DNA from: Caldisericaceae bacterium
GTDB taxonomy: Bacteria > Caldisericota > Caldisericia > Caldisericales > Caldisericaceae
DNA length: 64,000 nt
Assembly (NCBI GenBank): GCA_027023025.1
Contig: JALVXB010000021.1
Coordinates: forward strand, 1 to 64,000
Direction of reading: 5' to 3'
The notes beneath the pieces were generated by a model. That model saw only the letters and a list, made by a program, of their open reading frames with translations. It was not told the origin of the DNA and made no database searches. Every line of letters begins with the position of its first letter. The stretch's first letter is position 1. The position numbers were made by a program, and so were the translations under genes. This document shows, in pieces, positions 8,930-17,434 of the stretch.

Positions 8930-10195
8930 ATGGAAGAGATCGAAAAAACTCTTACTAAGGAACAGGCACTAATTGAGGCTGAGCGTTGTTTGTATTGTTA
9001 CGATGCACCGTGCGAGAAAGCATGTCCTGCACATGTTCCTATTCCTGAATTTATCCAATCGATAAGAAGTGGCGACTTAAAGGGTGGTAGAGAAATAATC
9101 GAAGAAGCGCACCCTTTGATTGAATCATGTGGCAGGATTTGCCCAGAGGAAAGCTTCTGTCAAAGTGCTTGTACCAGAGCGCAGATTGATTCTCCAATTA
9201 AAATCCGTGAACTGCACCGCTACATAACAGATCATACTGATCCAGCAGAAAATCTTGACTTACTGCCTGCAGATAAAGGCAAGATTGCTATTATTGGTGG
9301 AGGGCCTGCAGGACTTGCCTGTGCAAGAGAATTGCGCAGAATGGGATATGAACCAGTCGTCTTCGAAAAAAAACAACTTGGAGGAGTTCCTGCACAAGAA
9401 ATTTCTCCTACTCGATTCCCTCGAGAGATTGAGCAAAAAGAAGTAAAATTTCTTCATCAATACTTTATAACTGATGTAAAAGACGGAAAGGTAAAAAGTC
9501 TTTCTGAGATCAAGGGTGATTATAAAGCTATCTTTATTGCAACTGGATTAATAAATGAGCTTGATTTGGACATTCCTGGTACTGACCTTAATGGCGTTCA
9601 TCACGCAAGGGAGATTTTGCGAAAAGTCAAAGCTGGCAATAACTCAGGATTAGGAAAACGCATTGGAGTTATTGGAGGAGGTAATGTTGCAGTAGAAGTT
9701 GCATCCGTTTTAATGCTTGAAGATCCAAAAAGGGATGTAGAGGTTATTTATAGGCGTGGATTGAAAGAATTAAAAGCATTCAAGAAGGAAATTGAAGAGG
9801 CAATTGATGTAGGCGTGACATTTCAGTTCCTTGCAATTCCAAAAGAGATTAAAGGCGAGAATGGTAAGGTAAGTGGAATTGTCGTAACGAGAGCGCATTT
9901 AGGTGAGCCCGATGAATCTGGTAGGAGGCATCCGGAGCCAATCCCAAATTCTGACTTTTTTATTCCTCTTTCCGATGTCGTAATTGCTATTGGGCAAAAG
10001 GCTTCTGATTTCTTCCCTGAAGTAGAAAAAGACAGGAAGGGACTAATAAAAGTTAACGACGATATGATGACTTCTGTAAAAGGCGTATTTGCAGGTGGTG
10101 ACATAGTTAGAGGAGCCAGTACAGTAGTTGAAAGTGTTGCAGATGGTAAAAAAGCCGCAAAGGCAATTGTTAAATTCTTGGAAGGAGGAGAATAA
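8930..10195 (+). CDS. preT: NAD(P)H-dependent dihydropyrimidine dehydrogenase subunit PreT (GltD-like)
   Basis: Flavin/iron-sulfur electron-input subunit of a PreT-PreA type oxidoreductase; 421 residues against about 412 in E. coli. The N-terminal Fe-S domain has CLYCYDAPCEKACP plus CGRICPEESFCQSAC. The FAD Rossmann motif is IIGGGPAGLACARELRRMG near residue 120, the NAD(P) motif VIGGGNVAVEVASVLML near 245, and a terminal GVFAGGDIVRGASTVVESVADGKKAA. It is the first gene of the ten-gene unit and overlaps preA by one base (TAATG). In this setting it may oxidise or supply NAD(P)H for a purine pathway, possibly as a partner of the hydroxylase. The physiological substrate is inference. Confidence 0.88.
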   Translation: MEEIEKTLTKEQALIEAERCLYCYDAPCEKACPAHVPIPEFIQSIRSGDLKGGREIIEEAHPLIESCGRICPEESFCQSACTRAQIDSPIKIRELHRYITDHTDPAENLDLLPADKGKIAIIGGGPAGLACARELRRMGYEPVVFEKKQLGGVPAQEISPTRFPREIEQKEVKFLHQYFITDVKDGKVKSLSEIKGDYKAIFIATGLINELDLDIPGTDLNGVHHAREILRKVKAGNNSGLGKRIGVIGGGNVAVEVASVLMLEDPKRDVEVIYRRGLKELKAFKKEIEEAIDVGVTFQFLAIPKEIKGENGKVSGIVVTRAHLGEPDESGRRHPEPIPNSDFFIPLSDVVIAIGQKASDFFPEVEKDRKGLIKVNDDMMTSVKGVFAGGDIVRGASTVVESVADGKKAAKAIVKFLEGGE

Positions 10196-11430
10196 TGTAT
10201 AAAAAGAAAGACCTTTCAATCGATTTTCTTGGCATCCATCTGGATAGTCCGTTTGTACTTTCTGCTGCACCGCCGACTGACGAGCTCGAAATTGCTTATA
10301 ACGGCTTAAAAGCTGGTTGGGCTGGCGTAATATTAAAAACGACTTCTGTAGATGGAAATCCTGTTAATTTAAAGTATCCAATGATGTCGTCTTTCGGGCC
10401 TATGCATAAGAAGGTAGTAGGGCTTGGAAATATAGACCTAATTTCTGCTTATCACATTGACGAAGTGGAAAGAAGAGTAAAAGCACTTAAAGAGGCCTTT
10501 CCAAATAAAATGATTGCAGCCTCCATTATGGGTGCAACGAAAGAGCAATGGCAAACGCTTGTTTGGAGACTTAAAAAGGCTGGTGCTGACCTTATAGAAT
10601 GCAGTTTTAGCTGCCCGCAGGGAAGTATGGGTGAAGAGCCTGGTAAAATGCTTGCTCAAAGTGTTGAAGCAACTGAAAAAGTAACTCGTTGGGTAAAAGA
10701 AGCAGCAGGTGATACACCTGTTCTTATTAAGATTACTCCACAGGTAACTGACATCGTTGAGGTTGCAAAGGCAGTAAAACGCGGTGGTGCAGACGGCATT
10801 ACGGCAAGTAACACGGTGCCATCGCTTTTAGGAATAGACATTAAAACTTTTGAACCGTATCCAAATGTATTCGGCAAGGGCGCTTATTCGGGATTATCTG
10901 GGCCTGCAATTAAGCCTCTTACTTTAAGGACAATTTCCGAAATTGCCAAAAATGTTGATATAGTAATTTCTGGTAATGGCGGTGCATTTAATTGGCGTGA
11001 TGCCGTTGAATTTATGGCAGTAGGTGCATCAAATGTTCAATTCTGCACTTTACCAATGCACTATGGATTCAGGACAATAAGGGACCTTAAAGACGGACTT
11101 GCCCATTACTTAATGGATATGGGATTTAACTCTCCAATGGACATAGTAGGAAAGGCATTACCTAACATAGAGTCTCAAGAAGAACTTCCTTCTCCAATCA
11201 CGAGGGCTGAGATTAATGAAGATAAGTGTATAGGTTGTGGACTTTGCTATGCAGCTTGCTCTGACGGAGGACACCTTGCAATTGAATGGGACTCAAATAA
11301 ACGAAGGCCACATGTTAACGAAGACAAGTGTGTTGGCTGTGCGATGTGTATGCAGGTCTGTCCTATTGACGCGATACGGATGAAAGAGAAGATTGACGGG
11401 CAATTACACTACTTCGTTGAGGAGAGATAA
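10195..11430 (+). CDS. preA: Dihydropyrimidine dehydrogenase-like subunit PreA
   Basis: FMN-binding TIM-barrel (dihydroorotate/dihydropyrimidine dehydrogenase family) with a C-terminal ferredoxin module, 411 residues as in E. coli PreA. The barrel shows ECSFSCPQGSMGEE (about 135-148), KITPQVTDIVEVAKAVKRGGADGITASNT, and a phosphate-binding ISGNGG. The C-terminus has two 4Fe-4S motifs, CIGCGLCYAAC and CVGCAMCMQVC. It normally reduces uracil or thymine with electrons from PreT. Here the neighbours are a molybdenum hydroxylase and a purine-deaminase-like gene, so the pair may act on a related heterocycle. In selenium-dependent hydroxylase clusters the fused protein YgfK occupies a similar position. 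Confidence 0.87.
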   Translation: MYKKKDLSIDFLGIHLDSPFVLSAAPPTDELEIAYNGLKAGWAGVILKTTSVDGNPVNLKYPMMSSFGPMHKKVVGLGNIDLISAYHIDEVERRVKALKEAFPNKMIAASIMGATKEQWQTLVWRLKKAGADLIECSFSCPQGSMGEEPGKMLAQSVEATEKVTRWVKEAAGDTPVLIKITPQVTDIVEVAKAVKRGGADGITASNTVPSLLGIDIKTFEPYPNVFGKGAYSGLSGPAIKPLTLRTISEIAKNVDIVISGNGGAFNWRDAVEFMAVGASNVQFCTLPMHYGFRTIRDLKDGLAHYLMDMGFNSPMDIVGKALPNIESQEELPSPITRAEINEDKCIGCGLCYAACSDGGHLAIEWDSNKRRPHVNEDKCVGCAMCMQVCPIDAIRMKEKIDGQLHYFVEER

Positions 11431-11432
11431 AT

Positions 11433-11912
11433 ATGAAAGAAATAGAAATCAGCCTCACCGTAAATAATAAGCCTTATAAACTTTCTGTTCCAGCAAACAT
11501 AACTTTGCTTGATGTTTTACGAGAAAAGCTTAAACTCACTGGGACAAAGGAAGGGTGCGGTAAAGGAGAGTGTGGGGCTTGCACCGTAATGTTCAACGGG
11601 CGAAGTGCAAATTCCTGTTTAATACTTGCACCTCAAGCAGACGGTGCTGAGGTTATTACCATCGAGGGGCTTGGAAACTTAGAAAATATGCATCCTATAC
11701 AGGAAGCCTTTGTTGAAGAAGGTGCTATACAGTGCGGTTTCTGCACGCCTGGTATGGAAATGTCCTCTTTTTATTTGTTAACTAAAAATCCAAATCCTAC
11801 TGAAGAGGAAATAAGGGAAGGAATCTCGGGCAACCTATGTAGGTGCACTGGTTACATGAAGATAATAAAGGCGATTGAGAAGGCGAGTCAGAAACTAAAT
11901 GAAAAACATTAA
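11433..11912 (+). CDS. Xanthine dehydrogenase-family molybdenum hydroxylase, 2Fe-2S subunit
   Basis: Small electron-transfer subunit with two 2Fe-2S clusters, 159 residues as expected. The plant-type ferredoxin cluster motif is GCGKGECGACTV, with the further Cys in NSCLILA. The helical C-terminal domain has IQCGFCTPGM and NLCRCTGY. It passes electrons from the Mo site to the FAD subunit. It starts 2 nt after preA and overlaps the MocA-like gene by 14 bp. Separate FeS, FAD and Mo subunits resemble the bacterial xanthine dehydrogenase, nicotinate and 4-hydroxybenzoyl-CoA reductase group; the substrate is not fixed by this subunit. Confidence 0.93.
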   Translation: MKEIEISLTVNNKPYKLSVPANITLLDVLREKLKLTGTKEGCGKGECGACTVMFNGRSANSCLILAPQADGAEVITIEGLGNLENMHPIQEAFVEEGAIQCGFCTPGMEMSSFYLLTKNPNPTEEEIREGISGNLCRCTGYMKIIKAIEKASQKLNEKH

Positions 11913-12513
11913 AGGAGTTTTATTATCTGCGGGGGAGTCCAGGAGAATGGGCTTCCCTAAGGCACTTTTGAAGCTGAATAATGAAACGGTCATTGAGATG
12001 CTGCTCAATGAATATAAGAACTCTAACTTGAACGATACTATCGTCGTATTGGGTGCCTATAGTAATAAGATTGAACCTTTGGTTAAAAAAAAGTTTCCGA
12101 ATGTAGAGATCACTATTAATCAAGACTATAAGAAAGAAATGTTTTCTTCAATCCAGGCTGGCATTTCGATAATTAACGAAGGCGATGCAGTCTTAATTGG
12201 ACTCGTAGATCATCCGTTTATCACAAAAGAAGTTATCAATCAACTAATATACGGATACGAAGACGGTTCTATTGTAATTCCCGCTTATAAGGGAAGAAAA
12301 GGCCATCCTATTATTATCCCTTTATCTCTCCGAGAGGAAATACTTTCCATGAAGGCTGAAGATCATTCGCTTCGAGGTGTGATAAGTAGCCATAAGGATG
12401 TGGTTAAAGTGATTGAGGTTAACACAGACGCAATTTTATTTGACATGGATACACCTGAAAAGTTTGAAGAGGCAAAAGAGATATGGAAAAAATTAAAACA
12501 GAAGATGCAATAG
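11899..12513 (+). CDS. MocA/MobA-like molybdenum cofactor nucleotidyltransferase
   Basis: NTP-transferase-fold protein, 204 residues, starting with the nucleotide-binding signature GVLLSAGESRRMGFPKALL. The mid-region GLVDHPFITKEVINQL matches the metal-binding Asp segment. This is the MocA/NboR class, which attaches CMP (or GMP) to molybdopterin for insertion into xanthine-dehydrogenase-type enzymes. The operon context supports making the MCD form, but CTP versus GTP specificity is inference. It overlaps the FeS-subunit gene by 14 bp and the next gene by 31 bp. No strong Shine-Dalgarno, so coupled translation is likely. Confidence 0.85.
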   Translation: MKNIKGVLLSAGESRRMGFPKALLKLNNETVIEMLLNEYKNSNLNDTIVVLGAYSNKIEPLVKKKFPNVEITINQDYKKEMFSSIQAGISIINEGDAVLIGLVDHPFITKEVINQLIYGYEDGSIVIPAYKGRKGHPIIIPLSLREEILSMKAEDHSLRGVISSHKDVVKVIEVNTDAILFDMDTPEKFEEAKEIWKKLKQKMQ

Positions 12514-13475
12514 GAAAAATACTTGGTTCTGATGTGACTGAAATTGTACCAGGTGTAAAAAAAGGCCCTCTATTTAAGAGGGGGCACATAATAAAAAAGG
12601 AGGATGTAGAGAAGCTCTTATCTATTGGAAAACACTATGTTTGGGTATTCAGTGAAGACGAAGACTTCATACACGAAGATGATGCTGCCTTAACTATTAT
12701 GAAGGCTGTGTCCGGTAAAAACCTTAGGGTTTCAGAACCCAGCGAATCCAAAGTCAAGTTAATTGCGGAAAAAGACGGAGTCTTATTTATTAACGAAGCA
12801 GGTTTGTTGGAAGTAAATAGTCTTAAAGATGCCGTAATAGCGACAAAAAGATCTTATTCTTTTGTGCGTAAAGAGGAGCCTATAGCGATTGGAAAAGTAA
12901 TGCCGGTAGAAGTTCCTATTTCTGAGGTGGACGAAGTAAAAATGGTCGCCCAAAAATTTTATCCAATTATAAATTTAGTGCCTTTGAAAGCCAATAAGAT
13001 AGCAATCTATCCTGTAGGAAACGAATTTGTAGAAGGCAGGAGGAAGGAAGTATTGAGCTTTAGAGTAGCGGATTACTTATCTTCGCTTGGCCAGAGTGTA
13101 GAAAGAAAAGATCCTCTTCCTGACGACGAGAGTAAAATTAAAGAAGCAGGCATAAATGCGCTAAAAAGTGGATTTAACATCGTCATTTATATGGGCGGGC
13201 TTGCAGTTGACCCAGACGATAAAACCGTTAGTGGCATCCGTAAAATTGGGGTAACTGAAGTTACTTACGGCGTACCAATGTGGCCCGGAACGACATTTTT
13301 TATCTCTTATAAAGACGATAATCTGCTTCTTGGAATTCCTTCTGCTGCTGGATTAGCTAAATCTGGTACGAGTTTTCATAGATTGATGCCGATTTTATTA
13401 ACTGGCTTTAAGTTGAGCAGATTGGAACTTATGAAAATGGCGTGTGGAGGATTTATAAGTGCAAAAGGTTTATGA
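12483..13475 (+). CDS. Molybdopterin-binding (MoaB/Mog-like) protein of a hydroxylase operon
   Basis: A 330-residue protein of the molybdopterin-binding family encoded with molybdenum hydroxylases. The N-terminal part (GSDVTEIVPGVKKGPLFKRGH) resembles the conserved start of these accessory proteins. From about residue 175 on there is a MoCF-binding-like alpha/beta domain, with IAIYPVGNEFVEGR, then FNIVIYMGGLAVDPDDKT, and a proline/glycine-rich GVPMWPGTTFF. It probably handles the cofactor between synthesis and insertion, but no biochemical role can be read directly. ATG 12483 lies inside mocA; the 3' end overlaps xdhC by 17 bp. Confidence 0.72.
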   Translation: MEKIKTEDAIGKILGSDVTEIVPGVKKGPLFKRGHIIKKEDVEKLLSIGKHYVWVFSEDEDFIHEDDAALTIMKAVSGKNLRVSEPSESKVKLIAEKDGVLFINEAGLLEVNSLKDAVIATKRSYSFVRKEEPIAIGKVMPVEVPISEVDEVKMVAQKFYPIINLVPLKANKIAIYPVGNEFVEGRRKEVLSFRVADYLSSLGQSVERKDPLPDDESKIKEAGINALKSGFNIVIYMGGLAVDPDDKTVSGIRKIGVTEVTYGVPMWPGTTFFISYKDDNLLLGIPSAAGLAKSGTSFHRLMPILLTGFKLSRLELMKMACGGFISAKGL

Positions 13476-14283
13476 GAAAATTGCTGAATTAATAAATAAC
13501 AAAAAGGAATTTGTTGTAGCTACTGTGGTGAATGCCGAGTCTTCTACATCAGGGAAGATAGGATTTAAGATGATTATATTGCCAGACGGAGAAACAATAG
13601 GGACAGTGGGCGGTGGTACACTAGAACAAGATGTAATTAACGAAGCTAAAAAGATGTTCACCACGCACAAAAATACTTTTAAAACATACATTCTCAAAGA
13701 AGGAGATAAGAGCTCTCTTGGAATGGTATGCGGAGGGATGGTACAGGTTTATATGGAATATGCGGGACAGAAACCTCAATTAGTAATCTTTGGTGCAGGG
13801 CACATCGGGAAAAAACTTCACGACATTTTATCTCTTGACGATACTTTTGAGTTGCTCGTTTGTGACGACAGGAAAGAGTTTGCAAATCGGGAGAATTTTC
13901 CAAATGCATCTGTATTTTCTGAAGAATTTTCCGAGTGTGTTTCCAAAATGCCCCTTAGGAAAGGTGCATACATAGTTATGGTTACTGCGGGGGGTAAAAA
14001 AGACCCCTTCATCCTAAAAGCACTTTACGATAAAAAATTAGAATACTCCTACATAGGAATGATTGGTAGTACAAATAGAAGAAATAAAAGTTTTGCGAAA
14101 GCAAGAGAATTAGGAGTAAGTGAGTCATTTCTAAAAAACATATTTGCCCCTATTGGCTTAGCAATAAACGGAGAAACACCGTTTGAAGTGGCAATAGCCA
14201 TAATAGGGGAAATTATTGCTTATAGGAAGGGCGCTCTTAAAAATGTAAAAACCGAGAAGGAGGTTCACGATGAAAGAGTTTAA
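13459..14283 (+). CDS. xdhC: XdhC/CoxI-family hydroxylase maturation protein
   Basis: XdhC-type protein, 274 residues. Family members bind molybdenum cofactor and help its sulfuration and insertion into xanthine dehydrogenase. The N-terminal CoxI/XdhC domain has the conserved ATVVNAESSTSGKIGFKM and GTVGGGTLEQDV. The C-terminal Rossmann-like domain starts VIFGAGHIGKKLHDIL near residue 113 and ends with FAPIGLAINGETPFEVAIAI. The start is GTG at 13459 with GGAGG about 10 nt upstream. It overlaps the preceding gene by 17 bp and the FAD subunit gene by 14 bp, as expected for co-translated maturation and structural proteins. Confidence 0.9.
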   Translation: MQKVYEKIAELINNKKEFVVATVVNAESSTSGKIGFKMIILPDGETIGTVGGGTLEQDVINEAKKMFTTHKNTFKTYILKEGDKSSLGMVCGGMVQVYMEYAGQKPQLVIFGAGHIGKKLHDILSLDDTFELLVCDDRKEFANRENFPNASVFSEEFSECVSKMPLRKGAYIVMVTAGGKKDPFILKALYDKKLEYSYIGMIGSTNRRNKSFAKARELGVSESFLKNIFAPIGLAINGETPFEVAIAIIGEIIAYRKGALKNVKTEKEVHDERV

Positions 14284-15151
14284 TTACCTGAGGGCTGACA
14301 CTTTATCTGAGGCTCTGGAAATGCTTGAGGAGTTCCAGGGCAATGTAAAGGTTCTGGCTGCAGGGACTGACCTCGTAGTTCGTCTAAAAGGAGATATGGT
14401 TAAAGAGGAGAACATTCTTGACATTTCCCGAATAAAAGAATTGAAAGGAATTTTTACAGAGAACGGAATTATCCACATTCTTCCGTTAACTACGCATACC
14501 GAGATTCTAGAGTATCCAGACATGAAAACTGCTGCGCAAATCTTATACGACGCTTGTAAGTCTGTTGGTTCGCCACAAATAAGGAATAGGGGCACATTAG
14601 GCGGCAATGTTGCGAATGCTTCGCCTGCAGGGGATACTATTCCTGCATTATTTGTTCAGGAAGCAAAGTTAAAGTTGAAAAGTAAAAGCGGGGAACGCGT
14701 AATATCTGTAGAAGACTTTTTTACCGGTCCTGGAAGAACAGTGTTAAAGCCTGACGAACTATTAGTGGATATTTACTTTCCTGCAATGAGTGATGACGAA
14801 GTAGGTTTCTTTAAAAAATTAGGGCAGAGAAATGCATTGGCGATATCTGTTGTAAGTGTTGCTGCGAAACTCAAAAAATCAACTGAGCCGAATAAATTTG
14901 ATAAGGCATTTGTAGCCTTTGGATCTGTCGCGCCTACTGTAATTAGAGGTAACCGTGTGGAAAATGCTTTAATGGACTCGGTGGTGGATTCCCGTGAAAA
15001 AATTCGTTACATTGCGCAACTTGCCTGGAGGGAGGTCTCTCCTATATCTGATGTAAGAGCTTCGTTAAAGTATAGGCAGGATATGAGTATAAATCTTCTG
15101 TACGAAGGCTTACTCGAACTTTATAAAAACGGCTGGAATAGGAGGTCATAA
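14270..15151 (+). CDS. Xanthine dehydrogenase-family molybdenum hydroxylase, FAD subunit
   Basis: Medium subunit, 293 residues, carrying FAD and passing electrons to the final acceptor. FAD-binding motifs are VLAAGTDLVVRLKG (about 31-45) and the diagnostic IRNRGTLGGNVANASPAGDT (about 102-122). A CO-dehydrogenase flavoprotein C-terminal domain follows (FKKLGQRNALAIS, ending DMSINLLYEGL). ATG 14270 follows GGAGG. The stop overlaps the start of the large subunit in a TAATG arrangement. The clear FAD signature suggests an NAD- or ferredoxin-linked dehydrogenase rather than an oxygen-dependent oxidase, in keeping with anaerobic life. Confidence 0.93.
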   Translation: MKEFNYLRADTLSEALEMLEEFQGNVKVLAAGTDLVVRLKGDMVKEENILDISRIKELKGIFTENGIIHILPLTTHTEILEYPDMKTAAQILYDACKSVGSPQIRNRGTLGGNVANASPAGDTIPALFVQEAKLKLKSKSGERVISVEDFFTGPGRTVLKPDELLVDIYFPAMSDDEVGFFKKLGQRNALAISVVSVAAKLKKSTEPNKFDKAFVAFGSVAPTVIRGNRVENALMDSVVDSREKIRYIAQLAWREVSPISDVRASLKYRQDMSINLLYEGLLELYKNGWNRRS

Positions 15152-17427
15152 TGGGAGAGTATAAATACATTGGTAAGTCTGTTCCAAGAGTGGATGCTGC
15201 AGAGAAGGCAACGGGCCACATCAAGTATATGTCCGATCTTTCTTTCCCTAATATGTTATGGGGTAAGATCGTTCGATCCAAGTACCCACATGCAAAAATA
15301 TTGAAGATCGATACATCAAAGGCTGAGGCATTACCTGGAGTAGTTGCGGTAGTTACCTGGAAAGATGTCCCAGGCCTGAACGGTTTTGGTATTGTTGTTC
15401 CTGACCAACCTGTGCTTTGTGAAGATAAAGTGCGTTACATAGGTGACGCCGTTGCGGCAGTTGCTGCTGAGACGAAAGAAATAGCGGAAAAGGCTGCAAA
15501 TCTCGTTGAAGTAGAATACGAACCTTTGCCGTTGGTTGACGATCCGATAAAAGCAATTTCTGAAGATGCGCCAAAAGTTCACGAAGGAGGCAATGTACAC
15601 TTACACACAAAAATCGTTCGTGGAGATGTTGAAAAGGCTTTTGAAGAAGCAGACTTAATTGTTGAGCATACTTATTATACTGGCAGGCAGGAGCATGCAT
15701 TTCTTGAAACTGAGTCAGGAGTTGCTAAACTTGAAGAAGACGGCACACTATCCGTATATGCAGGCTCCCAATATCCGCAAAGGGACCAGATGCAGTTATC
15801 AAGGTGCCTTGCTTTAAATCCGCGAAAAATACATGTAGTGTCTTATCCAGTGGGTGGAGCATTCGGCGGAAAAGACGAACTTACTATTCAGCCTATTCTT
15901 GGCCTTCTTGCGCTTAAAACTAAACGGCCTGTTAAAATTGTATTGTCACGAGAAGAATCGATAATTTCCTACTGGAAAAGACATCCTATGATAATGAAGT
16001 ACAAAACAGGCGTAAAAAAGGACGGAACGCTCGTTGCAAACAAAGTAGAGATTTATGCTGATACGGGTGCTTATGCATCACTTGGCGGTCCTGTCCTGAA
16101 CCTTGCGGTGGAACATGCCTGCGGTCCATACAAACTTGATAATGTATACATTGACGGATATTGTGTATACACCAACAATGGCGTAGCAGGAGCGTTTAGG
16201 GGATTTGGCGTTCCACAGGTAACCTTTGCTATGGAAACACAAATGGACATAATTGCTGAAAAACTCGGGATAGATCCAATAGAACTTCGTAAGAAGAATG
16301 CGCTACGCCGCGGTGATGTTTCACCTATTGGAAATAAACTTACGACGAGTGTAGGCACGGTGGCTGTATTAGAAGGTGTAAAAGAAACAGATTTGTGGAA
16401 AAACAAAGATAAGATAGAAAAAGTTGACAAAGAACGCCCGTGGATTAAACGAGGTTTTGGTTTTGCACTGACTTACCAGGGTACGGGTCTTGGAATTGGC
16501 TTGCCTGACTACGGTGGTGCAGTATTGCGTTTTAGAGAAGATGGAGGGTTTATCGTTGGAGTAGGTATCGTCGACTATGGACAGGGCACGGGGACTTCCT
16601 ATGCTCAAATCGTTGCTGAGGCAATGAAGTGTCCAGTAAATAAGGTTAGCGTAATACTTGGGGATACAGACCTTACGGCGGATTCTGGACCGACGAGTGC
16701 ATCAAGAGGCGTATATACAGGCGGACGCGCAGCTATTATTGCGTCGAAGAGGATGATGAAAATCTTAAAGGAGAAAGCTGCTGAATTGTTAAGTGTTTCG
16801 CCTGAGGATCTGGAAGCAGAAGGTGGATACTTCTATGTAAAGAATCAGCCGGATGTAAGTATTTCTTACGACAAAATTGCTATGGAATTCTTAAAAACGA
16901 GTGGTCACTTACCTCAAACTGAAGGTTACTTTCTCATGCCAATTGCAGACATTAAGATAAAAGATGCTTTTGGTTTACCGCATCACATATTTGCATACTC
17001 TGGCCACCTGGCTCTCGTGGAGGTTAACACGCTTACAGGGCAGACGAAAGTACTTGAAGGTGCTGAGGTTGTGGATGGTGGAATTGTCGTAAATAGGCAG
17101 GGATTTGAAGCGCAGGTTGAAGGTGGCTATGTAATGGGTATGGGATACGGACTCATGGAAGATGTAAAGATAGAAAAGGGAATTTTCAAGACGGTGAATT
17201 TTTCTACTTATATAATTCCTACCGTAAAGGACGCACCAAAAAGAATTCAAACTGTACCTGTACACGATCCTGAGGAAACGGGTCCGTACCAGGCAAAAGG
17301 TATTGCAGAAACGGTTATGGTTGCAACAGCACCTGCAATTACAAATGCAATTCACAGTGCAACTGGTATAAGGATCTTTAAAATTCCAGCAACGAGCGAG
17401 CTTATTTACAATCTTTTAAAGGAGTAA
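15151..17427 (+). CDS. Xanthine dehydrogenase-family molybdenum hydroxylase, Mo-binding subunit
   Basis: Catalytic subunit that hydroxylates a heterocycle or aldehyde carbon at the Mo-pterin site; 758 residues. Visible features are the N-terminal alpha/beta hammerhead (RVDAAEKATGHIKYMSD), PVGGAFGGKDE near residue 235, and AFRGFGVPQ near 350, the form typical of xanthine dehydrogenases. The active-site TGPYQAKGIAE puts the catalytic Glu at 720. No in-frame TGA, so it is not a selenoprotein. GGAGG precedes ATG 15151. The adjacent 8-oxoguanine/guanine-deaminase-like gene suggests a purine such as xanthine or hypoxanthine as substrate, but the family also includes nicotinate and aldehyde enzymes. 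Confidence 0.93.
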   Translation: MGEYKYIGKSVPRVDAAEKATGHIKYMSDLSFPNMLWGKIVRSKYPHAKILKIDTSKAEALPGVVAVVTWKDVPGLNGFGIVVPDQPVLCEDKVRYIGDAVAAVAAETKEIAEKAANLVEVEYEPLPLVDDPIKAISEDAPKVHEGGNVHLHTKIVRGDVEKAFEEADLIVEHTYYTGRQEHAFLETESGVAKLEEDGTLSVYAGSQYPQRDQMQLSRCLALNPRKIHVVSYPVGGAFGGKDELTIQPILGLLALKTKRPVKIVLSREESIISYWKRHPMIMKYKTGVKKDGTLVANKVEIYADTGAYASLGGPVLNLAVEHACGPYKLDNVYIDGYCVYTNNGVAGAFRGFGVPQVTFAMETQMDIIAEKLGIDPIELRKKNALRRGDVSPIGNKLTTSVGTVAVLEGVKETDLWKNKDKIEKVDKERPWIKRGFGFALTYQGTGLGIGLPDYGGAVLRFREDGGFIVGVGIVDYGQGTGTSYAQIVAEAMKCPVNKVSVILGDTDLTADSGPTSASRGVYTGGRAAIIASKRMMKILKEKAAELLSVSPEDLEAEGGYFYVKNQPDVSISYDKIAMEFLKTSGHLPQTEGYFLMPIADIKIKDAFGLPHHIFAYSGHLALVEVNTLTGQTKVLEGAEVVDGGIVVNRQGFEAQVEGGYVMGMGYGLMEDVKIEKGIFKTVNFSTYIIPTVKDAPKRIQTVPVHDPEETGPYQAKGIAETVMVATAPAITNAIHSATGIRIFKIPATSELIYNLLKE

Positions 17428-17434
17428 AAGAAGA

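Noticed and set aside
10600-10660. PreA lacks the catalytic Cys known in mammalian dihydropyrimidine dehydrogenase (LACGQ region)
   Set aside because: From memory E. coli PreA also lacks Cys at this site yet is active, so the absence does not mark a new function.
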